This document shows positions 39,228-50,480 of a DNA stretch of 64,000 bases, one piece after another. The notes beneath the pieces were generated by a model. It was not told where the DNA came from, did not search any database, and saw only the letters and a list, made by a program, of their open reading frames with translations. This DNA comes from Manis javanica (taxonomy: Eukaryota > Chordata > Mammalia > Pholidota > Manidae), in NCBI RefSeq assembly GCF_040802235.1, contig NC_133161.1, forward strand, positions 44,939,001 through 45,003,000, written 5' to 3'. The translations under genes and the position numbers were made by a program. The stretch's first letter is position 1, and each line of letters opens with the position of its first letter.

Positions 39228-39651
39228 TATCTAGAGAAATAAAAATTCCACAATCCCAGCCACCACACAGCTATTCAGGGCACCTAAGCTGTCTCCTATC
39301 TCATGGAGGGCTAATTCCACAGCTTCTGATGTCTCCACCCTTCCTCAATTCTGGAGAACTGCTGACGCCTCTAGGAGGTGCTTTATCCTAGATCGGTTCC
39401 CCACTAGGGACTCCCCAAGTGGAAGCCCCACAGATGGGGTTTCCCACGTGAAGGTACACCATCCACAGGGTGGTCACCACCCCTGCAGCAGCCACCAGGG
39501 CCTCCCCACCGTCCACTTGGGGGTTTCTAGGTGTCTCCCCACCATTTCTAGGGGCAGCCCACCCAAGCATTGCATCCATGAAGACAGATTTTGGGTTCAG
39601 AGTTTTTGTCAACTACCGCCAGGGGTAACTTGGCCGGGGGTGGAGGGGTGG

Positions 39652-39965
39652 TGTAAATGTGTTTCCAACCATGGGGCAAATAAACCTTTGAAGCCAAAAT
39701 CAGTCAAAGGAAAAAATAAAGTGGGAGAAACCCATTTACTGCTTACAAGAAATTGTCTACTCCTGTTCATCTGTGTCTCTTGCAACCAGGCTGTGAAGGC
39801 CCCACAAAACACTTATAGTCCAGGTGCCTGCTCACTCCCCACCCCACTTTATGTCACCTATTGATATGGAGATGGACTACTCTCCACCCCTTGGAAACAC
39901 CTACTGACAAGGAGATGCATTAAGACCAGGCAAGAGATTCTGGAAATACCTGGATTTTAACCACA
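39652..39965 (-). repeat. Provirus 5' LTR
   Basis: A 314-bp LTR, at the right end because the provirus is on the minus strand. Starts TGTAAATGTG and ends TTTTAACCACA (plus strand). It pairs with 34004-34331 and has diverged visibly from it, with a length difference of about 14 bp mostly at the U5 end. A polyadenylation-type GCAAATAAAC (plus strand) is shared by both. Confidence 0.9.
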
Positions 39966-40489
39966 ATACATCTCTGGAAATATCTATTTTCTTTTATAAT
40001 CTATTCACATGATCTAAGTTACTCCGGCCCTTGGGTCTTTGTTTAGCTACTGAAAAGATTTTACTCCAGCTCAGTCCCAACCATATCCCTTCCTGGCATG
40101 AGCTCAGAAGATGAAATGCTTTCTGGAAACCTGCCTAAGACCAAATCAACAGTCTAAGAGGAATTCTGATGGGGAGAATTCAGAAGAACTAAGTTTGGAG
40201 AAGATTCAATTAAATTGGACCTAAGTAAGAAAAATAATTCATGGAGAAAAGAGATGTTTTGTTACACTAAGAATTAAAATATGAACCAATTACCATTGAG
40301 ATTCTGTTCAGGAAATGAGTATTGACTACCTACTGGGTGTCAAATGATGTATTTAATGTTAGAAATACAAAATAGATAAGACAGGCTCATTGAGCAGTAG
40401 AGAAAGTATTTTAATGGTTTCAGAGGAATCATCAACCACTGGGGTCAACAATCTGTTATATGTTAATTGCCTTTTCTCTCCCTGATTAT

Positions 40490-40575
40490 AAAAACAATAC
40501 ATGCTTATTGAAGAGAATTTGGAAAACAAAGAAAAAATTAAAAATCATCTCTGATCCTGCCACCAGAAATAACTA
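40490..40575 (+). repeat. Ancient repeat fragment
   Basis: AACAATACATGCTTATTGAA...CCAGAAATAACTACTGTTAA follows a common old mammalian repeat pattern whose family name I cannot assign. A similar reversed pattern appears near 62.8-62.9 kb. Confidence 0.4.
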
Positions 40576-40634
40576 CTGTTAATAACTTTATCTTTTTGGG
40601 GGGCATATATAGTTATAATAAGCACTAATATTGA

Positions 40635-40815
40635 TTAAATGCATTCCATCAGTCAGGGTCTATGCTAGACTCGTTTAACCTGCACATCAATCTTCTGAAG
40701 CAGGTACCAGTATTGTCCACATTTTACAGAGGAGGAAACAAGGTTTTGAGGTTTATCTGTTTAAGGTCACATAGTTAGGGCTTGGCAAAGGTAGGAGCCA
40801 TCCAAGATCTGTTTT
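40635..40815 (+). repeat. MIR relic
   Basis: MIR core in order: GGGTCTATGCTAGACTCG, GAAGCAGGTACCAGTATTGT, CATTTTACAGAGGAGGAAAC, AAGGTCACATAGTTAGG, then GTAGGAGCC. Confidence 0.7.
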
Positions 40816-42814
40816 ATTCCCAAGCTCTCGAACAGCCCAGGGGGTCAGAAGAATGCAGCAGCCAAGCCATCATTAGAGGAGCAGAGCAATTCTGAATACA
40901 GCCCTGTAGCTGTAACTCAGATTTGGCTTTCAGGAGACCAATGTTTGATTCTTTTGGAGAGACAGGGGCAGAAGTAGCTATAGCTTCAAAAACAAAAACA
41001 AAACGAAAAAGTTTGGTCTCTTTGGAAATTCTTTAATAGTAAATGCAATAGGTAAAAAAAATTCTTTGGGAGGAGGGCACCCTGAATTGAATGCTGTGCG
41101 GGCTCATGCAGTGCTGCCACTGGGTGGGATGATGGTGTAACACTCTGGGTCCTGCAAGGCCCGCCCTGAGATAGACACATCATGGGAGGGAGGAGACATT
41201 TGGAGAGAAATTTGTAAGAAGTTGGAAGTTTTGCATTAGCAGGTAGAGACAAAAGTTATAACTGCTGCTGTGACCCCCTAGCTTTCCTCACGTCCTGATA
41301 AGGCTTGGAGAAATTCAGATGGTGTATATTTTTCTATAATTACATACAAAAGTTTTCTGCTATACTGTATTACAATGAAGTTGCCTCTGACTTTCACACA
41401 TTAAACAATACTTAGTAGATAGACTAGGTCATTTTAAGGAGTTGGTTGACTGACATCTAACATCAAGAACAGGGCACAGAGTGACCAAGAAGTGCCATCT
41501 GTTGAGTATGTCATTTCACTTTTTGCCTGGGGTGAGAGGATCTCAATCATTGCTAATCAGTATTAGTGACAGCAAAAATGCCCTCCTGCCCAGGCACCCA
41601 TGTATAGTGACTATCTGACATAGCTCGCCTCATTATTAATAATTTAGAGGATTGTGATCATTGTTTGACATCTTTAATAGTTAAGTTAAATAAGTGTAAA
41701 ATAAAACGATGTATGTCAAAACCTATAACGTTTCTGTTATCTTAATCTTCTGTCCATGACAGAAGAAAAGGCCTGTCTAGGGTGTCTGTGGGACTAGGAA
41801 TATGCTATAGAATACAGCACTTAATCTCGAGTTCAGGGGAGAGCTTCAAGGAGTCTGTATACTCCCCGAAATATTAGGCAACATGGAATTTGTCTCTATA
41901 CGTGTTCTTTTTTCCTGGGGAAAGGGTCGAGAGAGTTCATCAGCTTCTCAAAATGAAGCATACTCAAAGAGAAAGTCAAAATCACTGCCTGGGACCCTTC
42001 AGAGGGTCTTTTAAATCATGAGATTCTCTAATGTTGATCAACGTCGCATGCACTACTATTATGAATTATTATTTCAAAAATTAGTTTTAAAACTGATTTG
42101 AAAGACCTCATTCTTAAATAAATGTTTCAATTTACAATTTTAAGGAATCACACTAGTGATGAAGGGTTCATCTTGGATGCTGGTCAGGCAGATTTTCATC
42201 TTTTCCTCCTTTAAACCTACAGACCGAAACTAAAGATAATTAGAAGCTGTGTGACAACAGTCTGGGAAACAATAGGGGACCCTGTTTTGAGCTTGGCTCT
42301 GCCCATAAAAGCTTGGTGGCTTTGAATACTGAATTCCCCTGGCCCCTATTTTCCTTACCTGAATAGTAAAAGCCTTTGATAATGTAATTTTTAAGTTCTT
42401 ATGCATTATTAAAACTCTATGATTTAGGAGAATGGCTCTCAAACTTTTCATATTTAAACCATGTCCTATATTTTTGGACATTCCCTTGGGCTGCTCCAAA
42501 AATTTGATATAAATTTGAAGTCCTAGGAGTTCCAAGGAGCAGAATTTGAAAATCACTATCTCAGGATAATCATGTGAGTCATTGAGTTGATACGTGAAAA
42601 GATAACAAACACCCTTAAAAGAAGGTTTTGACACAAAGTTGTATTTAAACGAACTTGGATGACCTAATGAAATTTCTTAATTGATTTAAATTATATCTAA
42701 AATTATATTTTAGAGGAAAGCCCCCTCCACTTTTTTTTTTTTGCACACCAGACTGCCACACATCTAATGAAAGAAAACTCTTAAAGACTATTGGGTTTAG
42801 ATGATTCTGGAAAA
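40816..42814. other. Intergenic DNA
   Basis: No gene recognised. A short piece at about 42.41-42.56 kb (GGCTCTCAAACTTTTCATAT ... TTTGAAAATCACTATCTCAG) resembles the ends of old hAT-type MITEs. The 134-codon minus-strand ORF at 42230-42634 overlaps it and has no family features. Confidence 0.4.
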
Positions 42815-43130
42815 AGCAAAATTAATTTATCATGGGAAAGTCAGAAGAATGGTGGTTGCTTCTGGGAGGAAGTGTGAGGGCAAGGATCAGTTGGGGAGGG
42901 GAATGCTGGAACATTTGGGGGTGATTTGGGGTTATACATTTGTCAAAATTTAGTGGATGTTTACTTTAGGTTTTTTTTCATTTCACATTAAAAAAAAACT
43001 TGAGTACATGCAATATAATATCATTTAGCCTTAAAAAGAAAGAAATTCCTGTCACTTGCTGTAAGGAGGATAAGCCTTGAGGAAATTATACTAAGTGAAA
43101 TAAGCAAGTCACAAAAAGGTCTTGTTCAGA
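42815..43130 (+). mobile_element. Two L1 3' fragments in inverted order
   Basis: 42815-43000 resembles the terminal L1 3' UTR (GAAGAATGGTGGTTGCTTCT, then an A run). 43001-43130 resembles the part that normally lies upstream of it (TTTAGCCTTAAAAAGAAAGA, GAAATAAGCAAGTCACAAAA). Both are on the plus strand, so this is either two insertions or a rearranged one. Confidence 0.55.
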
Positions 43131-43360
43131 TGTAGCCTTATAGCATCTGCTCATGGCAACCTATACATTGATTTTTACAATCAGGTACTGAACACAGCAA
43201 CCTTATCTAGTTGAGGACAGCTCCATCAGTCAGGATCTGGCAGGAAAAGGTAACTCACTCAGAGTAACTGAGGAGAGGTTAATAAAAGGAGCATGTATAG
43301 AGGTGTGAATAGGTTTAGGGGATGGCTGCCGTCCATCTGGACCCCACCCAGGTTTCTCCC

Positions 43361-43714
43361 TGTAAGTCCGGGGAGAGGAAATCCAGGGGCAAAATATCTC
43401 TAAAAACTGAAATCAGTCAAAGGGAGAAATAAAGTTTAAAATCCTTTTATTGCTCATAAACTGCAGTCCAGGCCCTTCTCTCTTTCGGGCTCCAGCAGCA
43501 GCAAAACCGGCCCTCCCCTCCCCTCTCAGGTATAAATAAGCCCTGCAGTTGCCCAGGTAACCACCTATTGATATGGAGATGAACTTCTCTCCACCCCTGA
43601 GGAATGATGCAAATGCGCTAAAGCCATACTTCTCCCCACCCTTGAGTATCTGTTGATATGCAGATGTACTAAGGCCATTCGAGATATTCTGGAAATATTA
43701 CAATTTTACCCACA
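43361..43714 (-). mobile_element. Solo LTR, class III-like ERV family (copy B)
   Basis: A 354-bp LTR from TGTAAGTC to ACCCACA (plus strand), sense on the minus strand. Flanks CTCCC (43356-43360) and CTGCC (43715-43719) form a 5-bp target duplication with one mismatch. The ATGCAAAT octamer is at 43607-43614, and a TTGATATGGAGATG-type element occurs twice with slight change. Very close to copies A and C. Confidence 0.88.
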
Positions 43715-43814
43715 CTGCCTTTCTATAAGCTCATGCCTCCGCCCTTTCTCCACTCCTTCCCAGTTCAGGGGACTCCTCTCTAGTCCCTCTGTGGGTGGAG
43801 GTGTGAGCTATGCC

Positions 43815-44015
43815 AATGGGTTATGGTTCTAGCCAGCAAGAGACTCATCTGGGAAACCTTTAAAATACATCAATGCCTGAGCCCCACCCCTGGGCCCTAG
43901 GTGTTGGTGCTATTTAAGAGCTCTCAGGTGACGCCAGCAGGCCCAGATCAATTATTTCAGACTCTAGTGGGTGTGAGACCCAGACATCTGGGCATCAGTG
44001 CACTTTCAGCTCTTC
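43815..44015. repeat. hAT-Charlie MITE (MER5A-like)
   Basis: Pattern ATCTGGGAAACCTTTAAAAT, GCCTGAGCCCCACCCCTGGG, then a partial inverted second half (GAGCTCTCAGGTGA), as in MER5A-type elements. Diverged. Confidence 0.5.
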
Positions 44016-44254
44016 CCAGTGCAGCCAGAGCCAAGAAGCTCTAGTCTGTTTTCTTTCAAACTCTATTATTTTGGTGTGACCTTGGGGCTCTGTTCTGCTC
44101 AGACCCCTCCTTTCAAAGTGGATTTCAGAAGTAAAATAATGTAATTAAATTAAAAAGCTTAACATTCACTATTTTCACTATTATAACACTAGTTGAGGTA
44201 CTGCTGTTGGTTTCTCTGGCCAGAACAGAGTCAAGAATGAGGGAATAAAGAAAA

Positions 44255-44740
44255 GAAAACAACACCTATATTCCATACCAGCATTATTCACAATACCCAA
44301 AAGGTGGAAGCAACCCAAGTGTCCACTGATGGACGAATGGATAAACAAACTACGGTATGTAATACAATGGAATACTGTTCAGCCTTTAAAAGGAAGGAAT
44401 TCTAATACATGCCATAACATGGATGAACCTTGAGGACATTATGCTAAGTAAAATAAGTCAGTCACAAAAAGACAAATACTGTATGACTCCACTTATGTGA
44501 GATACTTAGGGTAGTCACATTCATAAGGGTATAAAGCAGAATGGTGGTTGCCAGGGGCTGAGAGAAGAGGGATATGGGGAGTTGTGTCATGGGTACAAAG
44601 TTTCAGTTTTGTAAAATGAAGAGTTCTAGGGATTAGTTGTACAACAAGAAATATAGTTAATACTACTGAACTATACATTTAAAAATGGTTAAGACGGTAA
44701 ATTAAAAATATGTTAAATTATATTTAACAACATTTTAAAG
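44255..44740 (+). mobile_element. L1 3' end fragment
   Basis: Plus-strand L1 end, well preserved: AGCATTATTCACAATACCCA, CCACTGATGGACGAATGGAT, ACATGGATGAACCTTGAGGA, GGTTGCCAGGGGCTGAGAG, CTATACATTTAAAAATGG. Older than the L1s at 46-52 kb. Confidence 0.85.
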
Positions 44741-46599
44741 CAGGGTATTTAATTAATTCATAGTGTATCTTCATACCCAAGTTTGACAAGAAAAACTCCC
44801 ACTCATCCTCCTCTGCCCCACCCCCTGGGGTTTGCTCTGGATAAGGGAGAGCAAATCTTACCTTCTCCCTTTCTTCTTAACCTGGTCTGGTTGGAAGAAT
44901 ATGAACTGGAAATGAAAAACAACTTTGCAAGCTCCTACTACTTCTACATATCATGAGTGAGGGTTCCCGGAGTGAGAGGCTTAGCTGTTCAGAGGGAGAC
45001 CGCAAGGACTCCATCATGGGCAAGGAGACCTGGAACAAGGTCAGGCAGTGGAGTAAGAGAAAAGTAGGAGTGAAACTTCTCTGCACAGTAAGGTTGAGGG
45101 AAGACATTTCTTTCTGTTTATGCTTCTTTAGGAAAATGATCTTCCTTGACATGGAACCCCACCGTACTGTCTCTGAGCATTGTTTATCATGTGTGTGGAA
45201 TTCTATCCAAGAGTCACCCTCAGGGGCTGGAAGATTACAGGGAAAAGGAGGGGCTGTGACTGCACCTTGCCCTGGCCAGGAGAGCTCCAAGGCACCAGCA
45301 GAGGGGTGCCACGTCCCACCCGGGGCTCCTCTGTTAGAGTTCCTTGCTGACCTAATTCTAAACTGACACTCAGAGGAAGGGATGCCTGTGTATTCCTGTG
45401 CTCCACTGTGCGACACCAGGGCAAGACCAGCCTGGGATCCTTCCCTATGTAGCTGACAGAATTGAAGAGGATGGTTCAATTTGAGAAACCCAAGCGAGAC
45501 TAAAATTAGTTATGCCCATAGAGAACTCTTACAAAGCATTTAACACCCTCACCCCAACTTTGATTCTGATAACAGTACTTAACATCTGGTTTAGAGAAAC
45601 TTTTTCCATTGTGAAAATCAATAAAGACCAACCAAATGAGAACAAGCAAAGGCTATTCATTCAAGGGAGTCAGCCACCACAATTTACATTTGGAGAGACT
45701 CGGAAGCAGACAGAGAGGAGTGGGAAAGCCTTGCAGTGGGAAAAGGGAAGGCTGCAGGTGTGCCCTCCCTGGAGGCTGTTGGCCTGGGGAAGCTGTGGGT
45801 GGGCTAACTAGAAGTGGGTATCCTAAGTGATTCATTAAGTGAGCATATTTGCTTCCTCTGGAAACAGGGTAAACATTAGGGAGGCTTCAGTTATTAATTA
45901 AATCCTGACCATTTGCAACCGATTGTTAACAGAGTTATTATGTGACTTCCTAGACTGTTGGGTAGAGATAGAGGTCTGACTTCCTATAAGTCTGACTTGT
46001 AGAGTAGATTGGCTTCCCAGGCTAGCTGCTGCCAGTTGTGGGTCAGAGTTCTGTTTTTATATGTGACCTAGCTATTGTCCGTTTGTGTATTCTGTCTCTC
46101 ACTATCCCATCCTGAAGTGCTTCCCCTGCAACTCTAGTGCTGGCAGAGCTGTAGGTGTACAAGAGGCTGGGCACAAAGGGAGGTGCAGTTTTCTTTGCTC
46201 TTCCCTCAGGTCAGGCCAGTGCTGTGACAGTGGTACCAGACAATGGGGGTCAGTGGTCCCGAAGTTCCAGGTATGACCACTCTCAAAGCTGAAAGCTAGG
46301 TGAGGCAGGTAACACCGGGGAAGCTGCTGCTTCAGCTGGACTGGCTCAGGAGTCCCAGGGACAGCAAACCCTTCCCAAATATGTAAGAGGAAGATCACCT
46401 TGATGGCAGAAGGAAGCACTCCAGTTACACCATCTGTATAAGTGGAGGGAATTCCCAGAGAGCAAAACTTTTATAAACTCCCTAATATCCCTGACTTCTT
46501 ATTTCAGAAGAGTTTACTATTAAAATTTAAAACAGCCAACATTTCCTAGCATCAGATTTGTAAACAGTTTCTTTGCTACTTTCACCTGGCCTCCAGCTC
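44741..46599. other. Intergenic DNA with overlapping long ORFs
   Basis: A 200-codon minus-strand ORF (44877-45479) overlaps a 137-codon plus-strand ORF (44953-45366). Neither has a motif I recognise, and neither is supported by splice or promoter features. I do not call them genes. Confidence 0.4.
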
Positions 46600-46616
46600 T
46601 ACCTACAGAAATCTTT

Positions 46617-48221
46617 TTTTTTATTAATGTATTATTGATATACACTCTTATAAAGGTTTCACATGAAAAAGCAATGTGGTTACTACTTTCACCCATATTG
46701 TCAAGCCCCCCCATACCCCATTGTAGTCACTGTCTATCAGTGTAGTAAGATGCCACAGAGTCACTACTTGTCTTCTCTGTACTACACTGTCTTCCCCAGG
46801 ATCCCCCCCACACCATTTGTGCCAGTCATAATACCCCTCAATCCCCTTCTCCCTCCCTCCCCATCCACCCTCCCCCACCCCTCCCCTTTGGTAACCGCTA
46901 GTCCCATCTTGAAGTCTGTGAGTCTGCTGGTGCTTTGGTCCTTCAGTTTTGCTTTGCTGTCATACTCCACAAAAGAGGGAAATCATTTGGTACTTGTCTT
47001 TCTCCACCTGGCTTATTTCACTGAGCATAATATCTTCCTGCTCCATCCATGTTGTTGCAAATGGTAGGATTTGTTTTCTTCTTATGGCTGAATAATATTC
47101 CATTCCATATACCACATCTTCTTTATCCATTCATCTACTGATGGACACTTAGGTAGCCTCCATTTCTTGGCTATTCTAAATAGTGCTGCGATAAGCATAG
47201 GGGTGCATATGTCTTTTTGAATCTGAGAAATTATATTCTTTGGGTAAATTCCTAAGAGTGGAATTCCCGAGTCAAATGGTATTTCTATTTTTAGTTTTTT
47301 GAGGAACCTCCATATTGCTTTCCACAATGGTTGAACTAACTAACATTCCCACAGCAGTGTAGGAGGGTTACCGTTTCTCTGCATCCTCACCAGCATTTGT
47401 TGTTCTTAGTCTTTCGATACTGGCCATCCTAACTGATATGAGGTGATATCTCACTGTTGTTTTAATTTGTATTTCCCTGATAATTAGTGATGTGGAGCAT
47501 CTTTCCTTGTGCCTGTTGGCCATCTGAATTTCTTCTTTGGAGAAGTGTCTGTTCATATCCTGTACACATTTTTTTTTAGTATCATTAATCTACAGTTACA
47601 TGAAGAACATTGTTTACTAGGTTCCTCCCTTCACCAACTCCCCCCCACAAACCCATTACAGTCACTGTCCATCAGTGTAGTAAGTTGCTGTAGAATCACT
47701 ACTTGTCTTCTCTGTGTTGTACAGTACTGTCCATGCCCCCACCCCCACATCATACATGCTAATAGTAATGCCCCCTTTCTTTCCCCCACCCTTATCCCTC
47801 CCTTCCCACCCATCCTCCCCAGTCCCTTTCCCTTTGGTAACTGTTAGACCATTCGTGGGTTCTGTGATTCTGCTGCTGTTTTGTTCCTCCAGTTTTTCTT
47901 TGTTCTTATACTCCACATATGAGTGAAATCATTTGGTAGTTGTCTTTCTCTGCCTGGCTTATTTCACTGAGGATAATACCCTCTAGCTACATCCATGTTG
48001 TTGCAAATGGTAGGATTTGTTTTCTTCTTATGGCTGAATAATATTCCACTATGTATATGTAGCACGTCTTCTTTATCCATTCATCTACTGATGGACACTT
48101 AGGTTGCTTCCATTTCTTGGCTATTGTAAATAGTGCTTCCTGCACCCATTTTTAATTGGGTTATTTGCTTTTTGTTTGTTGAGGCATGTGAGTTCTTTAT
48201 ATATTTTAGATATTAACCTCT
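46617..48221 (-). mobile_element. L1 insertion carrying a second L1 inside it
   Basis: A minus-strand 5'-truncated L1 (3' UTR and end of ORF2) flanked by a perfect 17-bp target duplication TACCTACAGAAATCTTT at 46600-46616 and 48222-48238. The inner L1 copy (about 47570-48137) interrupts it; the outer element resumes at 48150 with TTTTAATTGGGTTATTTGC. Confidence 0.9.
47570..48137 (-). mobile_element. Inner L1 3' end nested in L1
   Basis: Begins with a T run and repeats the L1 3' UTR a second time in the same orientation. Flanked by TCCTGTACACAT (47558-47569) and TCCTGCACCCAT (48138-48149), a 12-bp target duplication with two mismatches. Confidence 0.85.
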
Positions 48222-48252
48222 TACCTACAGAAATCTTTAGAGTTATCTCTAG

Positions 48253-48636
48253 TGTTGAAAAGAAAACCACAGGCTCCGCGATGGAGTAACTCATTTTAAT
48301 GGCCCTATATCAGCAAATCAAGACTTAATACCCAAGCTAACTACAGCTTCAGTCCCCCCAGGAATGTAACCTTTAACCAGTCAACATGGAATTTCCCAAT
48401 CAACACTAGGAAATTTACTGATAGACGCCTTTTGTTACCATTCGGAGGGACACCTTGCATTCTCTGCTAATAATTTCCTTTTTTCTGCTCCCTCTCTACC
48501 TTTAAAAACCTTTCCTTATGTGGGGTTCAACAGAGCATCTTTCTACTTGCTAGATGGGATGCTGTCAAATTCCTGAATCACTTAGTGAGGCCAATTAGAT
48601 CTTCAAATTTATTCAGTTGAATTTTGTTTTTTAACA
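48253..48636 (+). mobile_element. Solo LTR, ERV1-like
   Basis: A 384-bp element from TGTTGAAAAG to TTTTTTAACA, with a perfect 4-bp target duplication CTAG (48249-48252 and 48637-48640); 4 bp is usual for class I retroviruses. The end region GCCAATTAGATCTTC ... TGAATTTTG matches a common mammalian LTR type. It starts only 14 bp after the target duplication of the neighbouring L1. Confidence 0.8.
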
Positions 48637-48640
48637 CTAG

Positions 48641-50164
48641 AAATTATTCTCCCCCATCTGCCTGCATGTTTGGTTTATAATTTTCTTATGGCTTCTGGCT
48701 TGCCATATGTTTATGATATTCATATTTACTTCTTAACCTCCACCAGACTCTACACTCTTTTTTATCACCTGCAGTGCTGACACATACACCAAAAAACACT
48801 TGCAGATCAGTGTCCCTATGATGGATGGCACAGTCATTCACCAAGTACTTACTAGATGCTTCCTTGTACCAAATCAGAAGATAGGTGCTGGAGGGTGCAA
48901 AGACAGCCACTGCTCCCTGGCCTCAGGGTGAGAGAAAAGCCACCAGATCCCTACAGTGCAATGCAACAGGTCCTGAGCACAGGAATGGAAGTATGTGCAA
49001 AGTGCTTTGGGACTACAGGAAAGGGAGGGACTTGCTTTGATGGGCAAATCAGGGGAAACTTCACAGAAGAGGTAATGATGAAGGATCAGTGGAGGCTTTC
49101 TCTGCCAAAGGAGTAAAAGAGAATTCAGTAGAGGGAGAAGAGACAGAATGTGGAGTAGCTCAGGTGACGGCATCCGGGGAGGCCAGGTGGGTGGAGGAGA
49201 GCCAGTGGAGATGGGCTCCCAGTGTCCATAGAGGCCAGACTGTGAGGGTCTCCTGTGTCATTTTTATATGATATTTGGTTTTAATTCTACTGACTGCATG
49301 GAGTCTATGCAGGCTGCTAAGCAGAGGAATGTCAATATCTGTGTTTTATTATGATAATTTTGGCATCAATATGGCAGATGGATGGAGTGCCCAGTTACAG
49401 GATTGCAGATAATAAGGACCTCAACTAGAGCAAGTGATGGTGGAAAATGGAGAGAATGGATTTAAGAGGTATTACAGAAGCAGAATTAGTGGGACTTAGG
49501 AAACTTGTATGTCAGGAGTGAATGAAACAAAAGAATTGACGGTGATTAGGTTCTTAGTTTAGACGACTGGAGACCTGGTAAGCAATCACAACTGGAAAAT
49601 GGGTCAGTCCTGGCTAAAGGTGGAACTGTCCAAGAAAGGGCACCAGTGGCCTTCACACACAGAGAAGGCACAACATACACGCTCTGCAGCTTAAATCACA
49701 ACTTCCCTCAAAAAAACGGTAAGTAACTGAAGTTGCCTTCTGCTGCTCTGGGGCAAACATCTTATGTGAAAATTAAAATCTCATCAAAAGCCTATGGCCT
49801 ACCTTAGATGCATTCTTTGCCTTGTTTATTGCCTTGGCCGAGAAAGAAGCTGGTTGGTGCCATAGCAGCCACTACTCCAGCTCCCAGTTCTCACTCCCTG
49901 CCCTCAGAAGATGTGCTGTTCAAACCTGCTTCTAAACAATGCATAATAATTATTTGCATTTCACCTATGACATTTCTTCATTGTCTACTTCCTGTGTAAT
50001 TGTCAAGTGCCACTCCAACCTAAGGAAACCAATCTAATTCACCCTCTTAGTAAAGATGAGCCCCATGACTGCTCTTCAAACTCTCCTGTCCTGACTGTAT
50101 TCCCATGGCCAATGCTGATATATTTTTTTATAGTTCTTATCTTAAAAATAAAGCATGTTCTAGC
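48641..50164. other. Intergenic DNA with ancient repeat relic
   Basis: About 49.0-49.56 kb follows the same old mammalian interspersed pattern as 20.8-21.36 kb (AACTTCACAGAAGAGGTAAT, ATTATGATAATTTTGGCATC). No gene recognised. Confidence 0.45.
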
Positions 50165-50480
50165 AGACTCACAGACTCCAAGAAGGGACTAGCGGTTACC
50201 AAAGTGGAGGAGTGTGGGAGGGCAGGTGGGGAGGGAGGGAGAAGGGGAAGGAGGAGTATTATGTTTAGTACACGTGGTGTGGGGGGTCACAGGGAAGACA
50301 GTATAGCACAGAGAAGGCAAATAGTGACTCTGTGGCATCTTACTACACTGATGGACAGTGACTCCAATGGGGTATGGGTGGGGACTTGATAATATGGGTG
50401 AATGTAGTAACCACATTGATTTTTCATGTGAAACATTCATAAGAGTATCAATGATACCTTAATAAAAATAAATAAATAAC
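50165..50480 (+). mobile_element. L1 3' end, plus strand
   Basis: Plus-strand counterpart of the 3' UTR seen in the 46-52 kb L1s: GATGGACAGTGACTCCAATG, ATGTAGTAACCACATTGATT, ATGATACCTTAATAAAAATA, ending in an AAATA-rich tail. Severely truncated. Confidence 0.85.

Larger units (their letters stand above)
34004..39965 (-). mobile_element. Two-LTR endogenous retrovirus, class III-like, env-less
   Basis: A 5.96-kb provirus on the minus strand with a perfect 5-bp target duplication, ATACA, at 33999-34003 and 39966-39970; 5 bp fits class III (ERVL-type) integration. The order in sense direction is 5' LTR (39652-39965), gag (about 39230 to 38000), protease (37885-37679), reverse transcriptase (37600 to 36890), RNase H (36600 to 35780), integrase (35760 to 34866), a purine-rich tract and 3' LTR (34331-34004). 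Only about 530 bp separate the last integrase sequence from the 3' LTR, so no env was present. No usual tRNA primer-binding site was recognised beside the 5' LTR. All genes are broken by stops and frameshifts, so it is a fossil. Confidence 0.92.

Noticed and set aside
39600..39651. A specific tRNA primer-binding site for the provirus
   Set aside because: The sequence beside the 5' LTR does not show the expected TGG start or a match to a tRNA 3' end that I can defend.
34678..39864. Plus-strand ORFs of 80-138 codons inside the provirus
   Set aside because: They are antisense to gag and pol; the minus-strand frames carry the retroviral motifs.
46663..47067. 134-codon plus-strand ORF and similar ones near 47.5 and 51.7 kb
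   Set aside because: All lie antisense to L1 3' UTR sequence and recur wherever that repeat occurs.
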